Source of the DNA: Acidilobaceae archaeon | GTDB taxonomy: Archaea > Thermoproteota > Thermoprotei_A > Sulfolobales > Acidilobaceae | Direction of reading: 5' to 3' | Assembly (NCBI GenBank): GCA_027057815.1 | Contig: JALURD010000143.1 | Span: 1-11,409, forward strand | Length of the DNA: 11,409 bases | Shown here: positions 1 through 6,807 of the stretch, piece by piece | Numbering within the stretch: the stretch's first letter is position 1 | Layout: every line of letters begins with the position of its first letter | Made by a program: the position numbers and the translations under genes | The notes under the pieces: model-generated | The model's input: only the letters and a program-made list of their open reading frames with translations | The model's database searches: none | What the model was told of the DNA's origin: nothing

Positions 1-172
1 ATTATTTTAAATATATTATTATTTAATTTAATAAATCTATATACAGAATCCAAGTCTATTATATGCCGTTACATCAATGTTTCATAACAACAATATTAAC
101 TCGTTAATAATGAATGAAGCACCTCAAATGAATAGAGGCGACGCTCAAGTGAACACTAGCTGCTCAACATTC
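1..172. other. AT-rich leader / possible promoter region
   Basis: The first ~170 bases are strikingly A+T-rich compared with the GC-rich sequence that follows from about position 205. They include TATA-like stretches (TTTAAATATA at 7-16 and CTATATA at 38-44). The reading frame of the downstream hydrolase stays open back to an ATG at 77, but the encoded Asn/Ser-rich stretch does not resemble the family. I read this as upstream regulatory DNA, possibly the edge of an AT-rich insert extending left of the window. No gene is recognised in it. Confidence 0.4.
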
Positions 173-1204
173 TTGACAAGGATTCAGGTCAACATACAAT
201 TATTATGGGGTGATAGTTTGGGTGCTAAGTCTTTCTCTTTCCGTGTTGGCCCGGTGCTTGTGGATCCTGGGGCTGCCGTTATGCATCCCAGCTATCCTTT
301 GCCGGGTGATGTTAAGGCTGGGTTGAAGGTTGAGGCGCTGCGGAGGATTGTTGGGGCTGTTGGGGGTGTTGGGTTGGTTGTTGTGACTCATTATCATTAT
401 GATCATTACGTGAGGCCTTGGGAGGAGGGTTGGGGTTGGCTCTGGCCCGTCTACGATGGGAAAATGGTTGTGGCTAAGGATCCGAATGTTTTCATTAATG
501 AGAGTCAGTGGGGGCGGGCTAGGCGCTTCGTTGAGGGCCTCGCCGCCAAGGCCGAGGTTGACGCTGGTGAGGTATACTGTGAGGCCGGGGATGTAGGGTG
601 GGCTCTGGAGAGGCTTAGGGATCCCGGCGGTGAGAGGGCGAGGAAGTGGTTGTCTAAGCTGTCCAGGCTGTGGGGGCGCGGTCCCTGGGTTTGTGGGAGG
701 CTCGACTTGGAGGGAGGCGGGTTCAGGGTTAGGCTAGTCTTCGGGGATGAGGGTGCGTTCGAGGTGGGGGGTGTGAGGGTATCCCTGCTGGGCCCCTTCT
801 TCCATGGGAGGCCCTGGGAGAGGACTGGGTGGGTGGTCCCTGTCCTCTTGGAGGCCGGTGGGTGGAGGATCCTCTACACAAGCGACCTCATGGGCCCCAT
901 GCACTCTGGATACGTGGAGAAGCTTGCACGCCTAAGGCCTGACGTAGTGCTAGCCGATGGGCCGCCGAGCTACATGTTCCCCTACCGCTTCTCCAGGAGG
1001 ACGATAGAGGAGGCCGTCGGGAACGCTGCGAGGCTGGTCCGGGAGGCCAGGCCCAAGCTCCTTGTGTACGACCACCACCTGCCAAGGGAGCCCAGGTGGA
1101 GGAGGTGGCTCAAACCCCTCCAGGAGGCCGCAGGGGAGGCCGGTACCATAGTCTCCACCGTCGCCGAGTGCCTAGGCAGGAAGCCCATCCTCGACGAGGC
1201 CTAG
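173..1204 (+). CDS. UPF0282-type metallo-beta-lactamase-fold hydrolase
   Basis: Predicted metal-dependent hydrolase of the archaeal UPF0282/COG2248 group; its substrate is not known. From the TTG start used here (343 aa), the N-terminus reads IQLLWGDSLGAKS then VDPGAAVMHPSYPLP, the typical first strands of the family. The metal motif THYHYDH is at residues 72-78, followed by KDPN and NESQ segments. A further ligand is likely Asp238 in YTSDLMGP, and the C-terminal YDHH motif is at about 299-302. The frame is open back to ATG at 77, with ATG at 110, ATG at 128 and GTG at 149 as alternatives; the GTG has a GAGG-like site upstream. I chose TTG 173 because the extra residues look unlike the family and lie in AT-rich DNA. 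Third codon positions are T/G-rich in the first third and C-rich later. Family assignment is fairly secure; the start is not. Confidence 0.85.
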   Translation: MTRIQVNIQLLWGDSLGAKSFSFRVGPVLVDPGAAVMHPSYPLPGDVKAGLKVEALRRIVGAVGGVGLVVVTHYHYDHYVRPWEEGWGWLWPVYDGKMVVAKDPNVFINESQWGRARRFVEGLAAKAEVDAGEVYCEAGDVGWALERLRDPGGERARKWLSKLSRLWGRGPWVCGRLDLEGGGFRVRLVFGDEGAFEVGGVRVSLLGPFFHGRPWERTGWVVPVLLEAGGWRILYTSDLMGPMHSGYVEKLARLRPDVVLADGPPSYMFPYRFSRRTIEEAVGNAARLVREARPKLLVYDHHLPREPRWRRWLKPLQEAAGEAGTIVSTVAECLGRKPILDEA

Positions 1205-1211
1205 CCTCCCA

Positions 1212-1240
1212 CCCCCGGGGCGGTGATCCCTCCCCGGGGG
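1212..1240 (+). terminator. GC-rich hairpin between hydrolase and ABC operon
   Basis: A perfect 9-bp inverted repeat (CCCCCGGGG at 1212-1220, CCCCGGGGG at 1232-1240) surrounds an 11-base loop. It begins 8 bases after the hydrolase stop codon and is followed by a T-containing stretch (TTGGGTATTTATTTGG). It could end the upstream transcript or insulate the ABC operon. Archaeal termination depends mainly on T-tracts, so the hairpin alone is weak proof. Confidence 0.45.
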
Positions 1241-1249
1241 AGCGTTGGG

Positions 1250-1257
1250 TATTTATT
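1250..1257 (+). promoter_or_regulatory. Putative TATA box of the ABC transporter operon
   Basis: TATTTATT is the only A+T-rich box in the GC-rich spacer before the binding-protein gene. A start of transcription about 25 bases downstream (~1280) would leave a leader of about 50 bases. That leader carries the ribosome-binding site GGGTGA at 1316-1321, six bases before the GTG start. No operator repeats are evident. Confidence 0.4.
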
Positions 1258-1327
1258 TGGGTGAGTATGCCTATTGTAGTAGATGCCTTTCACCGATTAT
1301 TCGGGGCCCGGCATAGGGTGACGCGTC

Positions 1328-2410
1328 GTGGACTCCCGTGTATTGACTCTCGCGGCTGTTGTTGTAGCCCTACTCATCGGGCTTGGCGTCGGCTACGCGG
1401 TCTGGGGAGGCAAGGGCGCCGCCTCGACTGAGACCGCTACGGCTACAACCACGGCTGCCGGGCAGGAGGCCTCGGGAGCGGGGCAGCCCGAGGCTAAGGA
1501 GTACAAGTACACGGTGTACTTCATAAGCCACGGTGGCCCCGGGGATCCCTGGTGGGGCCCCGTAATTAAGGGCGCCGAGCTCGCCGGCGACCTCCTCGGC
1601 GTGAAGGTGATCTACCAGGGCCCGGAGAAGTTCTCGGTGCAGTGGCTGGTCAACGCCCTTGAGTCTGCCGCGGCGGCGAACCCGGACGGGATAATCATAA
1701 CTATAACCAACTACCAGGCCCTAGACGAGCCCCTGAGGAGGGTTATCGAGGAGAAGGGGATCCCAGTCATAGCCGTCAATGTGCCGGACCCGAGGCCGGA
1801 GGGCGAGAGGATCCCCTACATGTCCTACGTCGGCCAGGACGAGTACCAGGCTGGCTACCAGCTAGCCAAGTACGTGATTAAGTGGTTCCAGGAGAACCTG
1901 GGCAGGCCGCCTAAGGCCGCCGTGATAGGGATACACGAGCCCGGCCACGTCGGCCTGGAGACTAGGGCCAAGGGCATACAGGACGCCTTCAGGGAGGCTG
2001 GCCTGACGCCGCCGGAGAAGATCGACATAACCACCGACACCGCCCAGGCCTACAGTAGGTTCGAGTCATACCTCCAGGCCCACCCCGACGTTGAGGTCAT
2101 ATTCACCCTCGGACCCCTAGGCGCCCACCCCGCTATGGACTTGATAAGGGATAAGGGCCTCCAGGGCAAGGTCTACGTTGCAACCGTCGACCTAGACGAC
2201 AAGATACTCAAGGGCATAGAGGACGGGGTAGTGATAGCCGCCGTGAGCCAGCAGCCGTTCGCCCAGGGCTTCCTCCCAGTAGTCTTCATGTACCTCTACC
2301 TCGAGTACGGCATAATGCCGCCCAGCCACGTGCCCACAGGCCCAACGATCATAGACAAGAGCCTCCTCGACCTCGTGAAGAAGCAGATAGAGACCACGGG
2401 CGGGGCCTAA
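1328..2410 (+). CDS. Sugar-type ABC transporter, substrate-binding protein
   Basis: Extracellular solute-binding protein of the periplasmic-binding-protein type I fold (ribose/simple-sugar class, Peripla_BP_4-like), 360 aa. Residues 5-26 form one hydrophobic segment with no lipobox cysteine. Residues 30-57 are a Thr/Ala/Gly-rich spacer, as commonly seen where archaeal binding proteins are tethered outside the membrane. The binding fold starts at about 59 (YKYTVYFISHGGPGDPWWGPVIKG) and includes the hinge-region NPDGIIITITN stretch and EKGIPVIAVNVPDP, all typical of the RbsB-like group. The GTG start has a GGGTGA site six bases upstream. It is first in an operon with permease and ATPase. The ligand cannot be told from sequence; ribose, another monosaccharide, a nucleoside or a polyol are all possible. 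Confidence 0.88.
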   Translation: MDSRVLTLAAVVVALLIGLGVGYAVWGGKGAASTETATATTTAAGQEASGAGQPEAKEYKYTVYFISHGGPGDPWWGPVIKGAELAGDLLGVKVIYQGPEKFSVQWLVNALESAAAANPDGIIITITNYQALDEPLRRVIEEKGIPVIAVNVPDPRPEGERIPYMSYVGQDEYQAGYQLAKYVIKWFQENLGRPPKAAVIGIHEPGHVGLETRAKGIQDAFREAGLTPPEKIDITTDTAQAYSRFESYLQAHPDVEVIFTLGPLGAHPAMDLIRDKGLQGKVYVATVDLDDKILKGIEDGVVIAAVSQQPFAQGFLPVVFMYLYLEYGIMPPSHVPTGPTIIDKSLLDLVKKQIETTGGA

Positions 2411-2435
2411 GAAGAATCCCGATCATCTGGCTCGA

Positions 2436-3458
2436 GTGGCCGGGGCTCCCACCTCTTTTCTTTCCCTAAAGGGCCCACCAGTCGAGGGCGGGGTGTCGGA
2501 GCTGGGTGTCTCCAGGCTTTCATCGGTGCTGGCTTATAGGGAGGTCGGCGTCCTAGCTGCTATACTCGGCTTCCTAGCCGCCTTCGCCGCCGTGAACCCC
2601 TCGATGCTCAGCGCTGAGGCCATAACGAGGGTACTGAACCTGGCATCGGATAGGGGCATCGTAGCCGTCGGAGTAGCCTTCCTGATGATAGGCGGGGAGT
2701 TCGACCTCTCAGTGGGCTCGGTTTACGGCCTCTCCGCCCTCACCTTCATAGAGCTAGTGAACCACGGGGTCGACCCCCTCCTCGCTGTGGCCCTGGTGCT
2801 GGCAATCGCTGCTGCCATAGGGGTGGGGAACGCCGCGCTCACCCTCTACGGTGGGATCCCCTCCTTCATAGCCACCCTTGGCACCATGTGGATAATTAGG
2901 GCCTTCATCTACGTCTACACCGGTGGGCTGAGTAGGTTCGCGGAGGCCGACCTCGGCGCCGCCTCTCTATTCTACCGGGAACTCGCCGGCGGCCTGGCGA
3001 CCTCGGCGCTCATCTTCGCCGCAGTGGCGGCCGTGTTCCACTTCATACTAACATCGACTCCCTTCGGCAACCACCTCCAGGCTGTGGGCGGCGCCCCAGG
3101 CGTTGCTAGGGCGCTCGGTATAAGCATCACCCGGGTCAAGACGCTGGCATTCATAGCCTCCTCGGTCCTCGCCGCCGTCGGGGGCCTGGTGTACGCTGCC
3201 AGGTTCAAGTCGGTGGAGGCCGTCACCGGGGTGGAGCTGCCGCTCGAAGTCATAGCGGCCAGCGTGATAGGCGGGTGCAGCCTCCAGGGGGGAGTGGGCA
3301 CCATCCTGGGAGCCGCCCTTGGCGCCCTACTGGTTAGCGAGATAAGCGTGGGCCTAGTACTAGCCGGGGTGCCCGGGTACTGGTACATCGGCTTCATAGG
3401 AGCCCTGCTAGTCGTGGCCGGAGTAATCAACCAGAGGCTGGGCTGGAGGGGTGAATAG
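2436..3458 (+). CDS. Sugar-type ABC transporter, permease
   Basis: Integral membrane permease of the BPD_transp_2 (RbsC-like, CUT2) family, 340 aa, with about eight to ten hydrophobic segments. The family hallmark GGEFDLSVGS is at residues 86-95 (RbsC-type GGIDLSVGS). The cytoplasmic coupling region GVARALGISITRVKTLAF and the C-terminal IGGCSLQGGVGTILGA stretch are also present. It lies 25 bases after the binding-protein gene and two bases before the ATPase gene. Only one permease is present, so a homodimer is expected. The GTG at 2436 lacks a good ribosome-binding site. GTG at 2493 (residue 20) is preceded by GAGGGCGGG and would still keep all membrane segments, so the true start may be there. 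Confidence 0.9.
   Translation: MAGAPTSFLSLKGPPVEGGVSELGVSRLSSVLAYREVGVLAAILGFLAAFAAVNPSMLSAEAITRVLNLASDRGIVAVGVAFLMIGGEFDLSVGSVYGLSALTFIELVNHGVDPLLAVALVLAIAAAIGVGNAALTLYGGIPSFIATLGTMWIIRAFIYVYTGGLSRFAEADLGAASLFYRELAGGLATSALIFAAVAAVFHFILTSTPFGNHLQAVGGAPGVARALGISITRVKTLAFIASSVLAAVGGLVYAARFKSVEAVTGVELPLEVIAASVIGGCSLQGGVGTILGAALGALLVSEISVGLVLAGVPGYWYIGFIGALLVVAGVINQRLGWRGE
3445..3454 (+). promoter_or_regulatory. Strong ribosome-binding site for the ABC ATPase
   Basis: GGAGGGGTGA lies inside the last codons of the permease gene and ends six bases before the GTG start at 3461. It nearly matches the complement of the archaeal 16S rRNA 3' end and fixes the start of the ATPase. It also suggests translational coupling. 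Confidence 0.75.
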
Positions 3459-3460
3459 CC

Positions 3461-4225
3461 GTGCCCCCACTGATAGAGCTGAGGGGGATAGTAAAGAGGT
3501 TCGGGGCCGTCACCGCTCTGAAGGGTGTGGACTTCCACATCGACCACGGGGAGGTTGTGGGCCTCGTCGGGGACAACGGCGCCGGGAAGAGCACCCTGGC
3601 CAAGATCATAGTGGGCTACTACAAGCCCGACGAGGGGGAGATATACTATGAGGGGGAGAGGATTGAGATAAAGTCGCCCGCCCACGCCAGGCGGCTGGGC
3701 ATAGAGATAGTGTACCAGGACATGGCCCTCGCCCCTTACATGAGCGTGTGGCGCAACCTCTTCCTCTCAAGGGAGGTCGTCAAGAGGATCGGGCCCATAA
3801 GGATCCTCGACAAGAAGCGCATGAGGGAGATGGCCAGGAGCTTCCTCGCAGAGATCGGGGTCAGGAGGAGGGATCCCGACGCGCCCATAGGCAAGCTATC
3901 CGGAGGTGAGAGGCAGTCCATAGCAATAGCCCGCGCCGTATTCTTCGACGCCAAGCTAGTGGTCCTCGACGAGCCCACAAGCGCGCTCTCCATCAAGGAG
4001 ACGGAGAGGGTCCTCGACCTGATAAGGGAGATGAGCAGGAGGGGGATAGCCTCGATACTCATATCCCACAACATATACCACGTCTACAACGTGGCCGATA
4101 GGATAGTGGTTCTAGACCACGGCAGGAAAGTATTAGATGTCGAGAAGGACAGGGTGACCCCCGAGGACATAATAGACGTGATAGCGCACAGGAAAACGCC
4201 TCAGCAGGTCCTAGGCAGAGGCTAG
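3461..4225 (+). CDS. Sugar-type ABC transporter, ATP-binding protein
   Basis: ATPase energising the importer, 254 aa, with a single nucleotide-binding domain rather than the duplicated domain of bacterial RbsA (closer to FrcA-like proteins). Motifs in order: Walker A GDNGAGKST at 37-45, Q-loop VYQD with Gln86, signature LSGGE at 146-150, Walker B LVVLDE at 166-171, and H-loop His203 in ISHN. All catalytic residues are present, so it should be active as a dimer under two copies of the permease. The GTG start is set by the strong ribosome-binding site within the permease gene. It is the last gene of the operon; a spacer and remains of a toxin-antitoxin pair follow. Confidence 0.93.
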   Translation: MPPLIELRGIVKRFGAVTALKGVDFHIDHGEVVGLVGDNGAGKSTLAKIIVGYYKPDEGEIYYEGERIEIKSPAHARRLGIEIVYQDMALAPYMSVWRNLFLSREVVKRIGPIRILDKKRMREMARSFLAEIGVRRRDPDAPIGKLSGGERQSIAIARAVFFDAKLVVLDEPTSALSIKETERVLDLIREMSRRGIASILISHNIYHVYNVADRIVVLDHGRKVLDVEKDRVTPEDIIDVIAHRKTPQQVLGRG

Positions 4226-4402
4226 GCAAGGGGATCCCTCGGGACCCATGTTGCACGCGTGTATGTAGTAGCGCAACACTCGCTCAAACATGCAATTACG
4301 CAGTGAAAATCACAGTAGAAGATTATGCAGCCACCCTTCACCGACAGAACATAGCTAATCGGTCCTGTCCTCCTCTGTATAGATGGGGTATCGAGTGTGC
4401 CC

Positions 4403-4597
4403 ATGACTATAAGGGCGAGGTACGAGACAGGCGTGCTTAAGCCGCTTGAACCTCTTGATTTGGAGGATGGCTAGGAGGTCGTCGTGGTTCTCAGAGAGGA
4501 TATTGTAGAGTTTGTTAGGAGGATGCGTAGACACGTGCCCAGGCGGAGTGGCGAGCCTAGTGAGTTACTTTCCCGGGAGAGGGACTGGTTTGCCTGA
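4403..4597 (+). pseudogene. AF2212/DUF104-type antitoxin broken by a stop codon
   Basis: From ATG 4403 the frame reads MTIRARYETGVLKPLEPLDL EDG and then hits TAG at 4472-4474. The same frame continues as EVVVVLRED and ends with SELLSRERDWFA before TGA at 4595. The first part is a clear match to the AF2212-like (DUF104) antitoxin pattern and to the intact copy starting at 5029 (RARYEGGVLRPLERV). The stop sits where family members carry Glu or Lys after DG, so one base change (for example GAG to TAG) explains it. The broken toxin follows immediately. Read-through cannot be excluded, but the damaged partner argues for a dead gene. Confidence 0.75.
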
Positions 4598-4598
4598 G

Positions 4599-4815
4599 AT
4601 GCGCCTAGTCATAGATGCCTCTATGGCGGTGGACCTCTTCGCTGGCCGAGAGGAACACTGTGTCCTTGCGGCTGAAAGGTTATTTAGGCGCCTTGGCAGT
4701 GGGACCGTCAAGGTTTACGTTCTACACCTTTTCCTTGTTGGAGTGGCCAGCCGTTCTAGTACAATTTCTACCTCAATACATGGTTAAACAATTAATTGAG
4801 AGGATTATCAAATAA
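4599..4815 (+). pseudogene. vapC: PIN-domain toxin remnant, frameshifted and truncated
   Basis: Starts with ATG 4599 one base after the antitoxin frame ends. MRLVIDASMAVDLFAGREE is a PIN-domain N-terminus with the first catalytic Asp (residue 6). The frame stays open to 4787 but loses family character near 4740. Removing one G in the GTTGGAG run around 4738-4744 restores FLVEWPAVLVQFLPQYM and then VKQLIERIIK, ending at TAA 4813-4815. The restored product of about 70 residues is only half a PIN domain. The distal acidic residues are absent, so it would be inactive even without the frameshift. With the damaged antitoxin it forms a decayed VapBC-like module. Confidence 0.7.
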
Positions 4816-4882
4816 GTCCTACCAGTAATGGATAACCCACACTTTGAATCCTCCACCTAAGGCAATATCAGCGTAGGGATTA

Positions 4883-4900
4883 GGAGGCGAGAACGCCTCC
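4883..4900. repeat. 7-bp perfect hairpin with 4-base loop
   Basis: GGAGGCG (4883-4889) and CGCCTCC (4894-4900) pair perfectly around AGAA. It lies in the gap between the dead and the intact toxin-antitoxin modules. Function unknown; it could be a terminator stem or a structured remnant of lost sequence. Confidence 0.45.
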
Positions 4901-5028
4901 ATGCTAAGCTTGTAAAAGCCATAAACGCGATCCTAGCTACAAACAAGGGGGATCCCTGGGGACGTGTGTCAAGGTAAAAAAGGCTAATTGCCTTGTAGCT
5001 CACGCTGCATTAGTGGTGGTGGCTGTAG

Positions 5029-5253
5029 TTGCCGAGGGTTATACGGGCTAGGTATGAGGGGGGAGTGCTGAGGCCTTTGGAAAGAGTGGATGACCTGGAT
5101 GAGGGGGAAGAAGTAGAGGTTGTCATAAAACGTAAGGTCTTCACCGAGAGAGACTACCAGGAAGTAAGAAGGACCCTAGAAGGGATCCCCGAAGGCAGAG
5201 TGGATCTGTTAGACGTCGTGGAGGAGCTTTACTATGAAGAAGCTCTTCGTTGA
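5029..5253 (+). CDS. AF2212/DUF104-family antitoxin of a PIN toxin module
   Basis: Small antitoxin, 74 aa, of the AF2212-like (DUF104) family. It should bind and neutralise the PIN ribonuclease encoded next and probably represses the pair. The N-terminal beta region VIRARYEGGVLRPLE, followed by the acidic LDEGEEVEVVI strand, is diagnostic. The C-terminal part (ERDYQEVRRTLEGIPEGRVDLLDVVEELYYEEAL) is helical and charged and likely wraps the toxin. It uses a TTG start with a GGTGGTGG stretch upstream. Its 3' end overlaps the toxin start by 20 bases, a usual sign of a co-translated toxin-antitoxin pair. A broken paralogue lies about 600 bases upstream. Confidence 0.85.
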   Translation: MPRVIRARYEGGVLRPLERVDDLDEGEEVEVVIKRKVFTERDYQEVRRTLEGIPEGRVDLLDVVEELYYEEALR

Positions 5254-5680
5254 CGCCAACATACTTATACGGATAATTGTAGGCAAAGAGTATAACCTGC
5301 TCAAGTACATGGTTGGAACAGAGCCGTATACGTCGACCTCAGTCCTCGAGGAAGCCACCTATAAAATAATAGCCCTATCAATACTTGAGGCTGAGGGAGA
5401 AACGATAAGTGCATACAAGATCAGGAAATCATTCGAGAAAGGGGTGGCTGAAGACGTTATCAAGGCTCGTCTGTCGGGCCTTAATAAATTAGTGGAAAAA
5501 TTAAATATAATCTCGCCTATCCTGGAAGATTTTGAGGCGAGCAAGGAAATAATCATTAAATTCAAGCTTCTCCCTAATGACGCGTTGATAGTAGCGATGA
5601 TGCAGAGAAAGGGTATAGATCTGTTGTTGACGTTAGATAGTGATTTCAAACGAATACCGTGGATTAAAGTAATTCCATAA
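5234..5680 (+). CDS. vapC: PIN-domain ribonuclease toxin (VapC-like)
   Basis: Metal-dependent endoribonuclease toxin, 148 aa, normal length for the family. Acidic active-site candidates are all present: Asp7 (FVDANIL), Glu39/Glu40 (SVLEEATY), Asp116 (LPNDALI) and Asp135/Asp137 (LTLDSDF). It begins inside the antitoxin gene in another frame, and GGAG at 5221-5224 serves as a ribosome-binding site. The gene is clearly more A+T-rich than its neighbours (many AAA, ATA, AAT, TTA codons), which suggests more recent arrival or a different origin. It is the only complete toxin of the three modules in this window. Cellular RNA target unknown. Confidence 0.88.
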   Translation: MKKLFVDANILIRIIVGKEYNLLKYMVGTEPYTSTSVLEEATYKIIALSILEAEGETISAYKIRKSFEKGVAEDVIKARLSGLNKLVEKLNIISPILEDFEASKEIIIKFKLLPNDALIVAMMQRKGIDLLLTLDSDFKRIPWIKVIP

Positions 5681-5695
5681 ACTAGACGATTTGAT

Positions 5696-5741
5696 GTGGA
5701 CCCGCCGGGATTTCGCGGACTCCAGGGATCACCGGCTCCAC
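5696..5741 (+). other. Imperfect stem-loop in the spacer after the toxin
   Basis: GTGGA (5696-5700) pairs with TCCAC (5737-5741), and GCCGG (5704-5708) pairs with CCGGC (5732-5736), with a three-base CCC bulge and a 23-base loop. It starts 16 bases after the toxin stop codon. It may be a 3' end structure or a small RNA element; no known RNA family is recognised. Confidence 0.35.
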
Positions 5742-5754
5742 TATTGGTGGCCTG

Positions 5755-5761
5755 TTTTAAA
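5755..5761 (+). promoter_or_regulatory. Putative TATA box of the beta-CASP nuclease gene
   Basis: TTTTAAA stands out in an otherwise GC-rich spacer 60 bases before the first possible start codon at 5821. Transcription would begin near 5783, leaving a leader of about 40-60 bases. The nuclease gene is therefore probably transcribed apart from the toxin-antitoxin pair before it. Confidence 0.4.
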
Positions 5762-5820
5762 GCGTATCCCCGCCACTCTGGTATGGTAACGGGCTAAGCG
5801 CCCCTCAGTACCTGTGGTTC

Positions 5821-6807
5821 TTGTTGGTGGTGTGGCCCGGAGTGGGTGCGGCTGTCACTGAGAAGGGCGCTATACTCTTGGGCGGCAACTTCGCCGTGGA
5901 CGGTCCGGCTGAGAGGCTTGTCAGGGTGGTTACCCACGCTCACAGCGACCACACGAGGGGGCTAGGGTTCAGTGTTAGGCGGAGCGTCTTCGTGGCGGCG
6001 ACGCCAGCGACGCATAGGTTCCTGGAGATACTCGGACAGGGGATCCCGCCGGGGAAGAGGCTCGAGCTGCCATATGATAGGCCCGTGGAACTCGACAGGG
6101 AGACCCTGGTGTTGAAGCCGGCTAGGCACATAGCCGGGAGCGCCCAGGTGCTCGTGGAGACGCCTGAGGGCCACTACGGGTACACGGGCGACTTCAAGCT
6201 CCCCGGCACTCCTCCAATGAAGGGCCTCGACGTCCTAGTAGTAGACGCCACCTACGGGAGCCCACAGCTCGAGAGGAGGTGGGGCGAGTGGGACGCGATC
6301 TCAGCCCTGATAGAGATCATTGAGAGGGAGAGGGCGAGGGGCCCCATCTGGATCTACGGCTACAACGGGAAGCTACAGGAGATCATAGTGGAACTCAGGC
6401 GGCGCGGCGTGGAGGACGACATATTCACCGACGCCCAGACCCTGGCCCTGGCCAGGGTGGCCTCGGAGTTCTACGGTGAGCCACTCAGGAACGTCAGGCT
6501 GCTAACCCAGGACGCCTCCTGGGGCATCATACTAGTCCACTACTCCAAGTACAACGGCTACAAGAGAAGGCCAGGCGTCCACGTGGTCCTTACAGGCTGG
6601 GAGCTATCCGCCCCAGCTAGGAAAGTGGATAACAACGTATACAGAGTGTCCTTCAGCGACCACGCAACGTTCTCCGAGATAATAGAGTACGTGGAGGAAG
6701 CCAGGCCGTCAAAGGTCATAGTAGACTCGACCAGGAGCAAGACGGCACACCTAACAGCCAAGTACATAGAGAGAAGGCTCGGGATCCCCGCCGAGCCAAT
6801 GCCATAG
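5821..6807 (+). CDS. Beta-CASP / CPSF-like metallo-beta-lactamase nuclease
   Basis: Predicted RNA-processing exo/endonuclease of the metallo-beta-lactamase fold (COG1236 group), 328 aa. Motifs: THAHSDH at 38-44 (metal site), ARHIAGSAQ around His103 (equivalent to the AGHILGSA motif), YTGDF with Asp124, and VDATYGSP at 141-148 in place of the usual ESTYG. A beta-CASP-like insert follows, then SFSDHATF with Asp280-His281, and VDSTRSKTAHL near the end with His310. It lacks the N-terminal KH domains of the large archaeal CPSF (aCPSF1) proteins and is about half their size, so it resembles the short archaeal paralogues. The start is uncertain: TTG 5821 or 5824, GTG 5827, 5830 or 5842; the last has GGTGGTG about nine bases upstream. 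It lies between two toxin-antitoxin modules but has ordinary GC-rich codon use. Confidence 0.85.
   Translation: MLVVWPGVGAAVTEKGAILLGGNFAVDGPAERLVRVVTHAHSDHTRGLGFSVRRSVFVAATPATHRFLEILGQGIPPGKRLELPYDRPVELDRETLVLKPARHIAGSAQVLVETPEGHYGYTGDFKLPGTPPMKGLDVLVVDATYGSPQLERRWGEWDAISALIEIIERERARGPIWIYGYNGKLQEIIVELRRRGVEDDIFTDAQTLALARVASEFYGEPLRNVRLLTQDASWGIILVHYSKYNGYKRRPGVHVVLTGWELSAPARKVDNNVYRVSFSDHATFSEIIEYVEEARPSKVIVDSTRSKTAHLTAKYIERRLGIPAEPMP

Noticed and set aside
1096..1431. Plus-strand frame spanning the hydrolase end and the ABC operon start
   Set aside because: Arg/Gly-rich shadow that crosses the hairpin and promoter region and overlaps two real genes in another frame.
2972..3685. Long minus-strand open frame opposite the permease and ATPase genes
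   Set aside because: It is antisense to two well-recognised ABC genes, rich in Pro/Thr/Ser, and has no family-like motifs. Open frames of this kind are expected opposite GC-rich genes.
4222..4404. Minus-strand frame of 60 codons before the broken antitoxin
   Set aside because: Cys/Thr-rich composition without recognisable motif, no ribosome-binding site, ends within the ABC ATPase; not supportable as a gene. The 4226-4402 spacer otherwise shows nothing convincing.
5698..5741. tRNA-like stretch on the minus strand (AAATCCCGGCGGGTCCA resembles a T-arm and acceptor 3' end)
   Set aside because: The 5' half of the T-stem does not pair, the T-loop lacks the TTC motif, and no matching 5' acceptor strand or D/anticodon arms are found nearby. 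At most a remnant or chance similarity.
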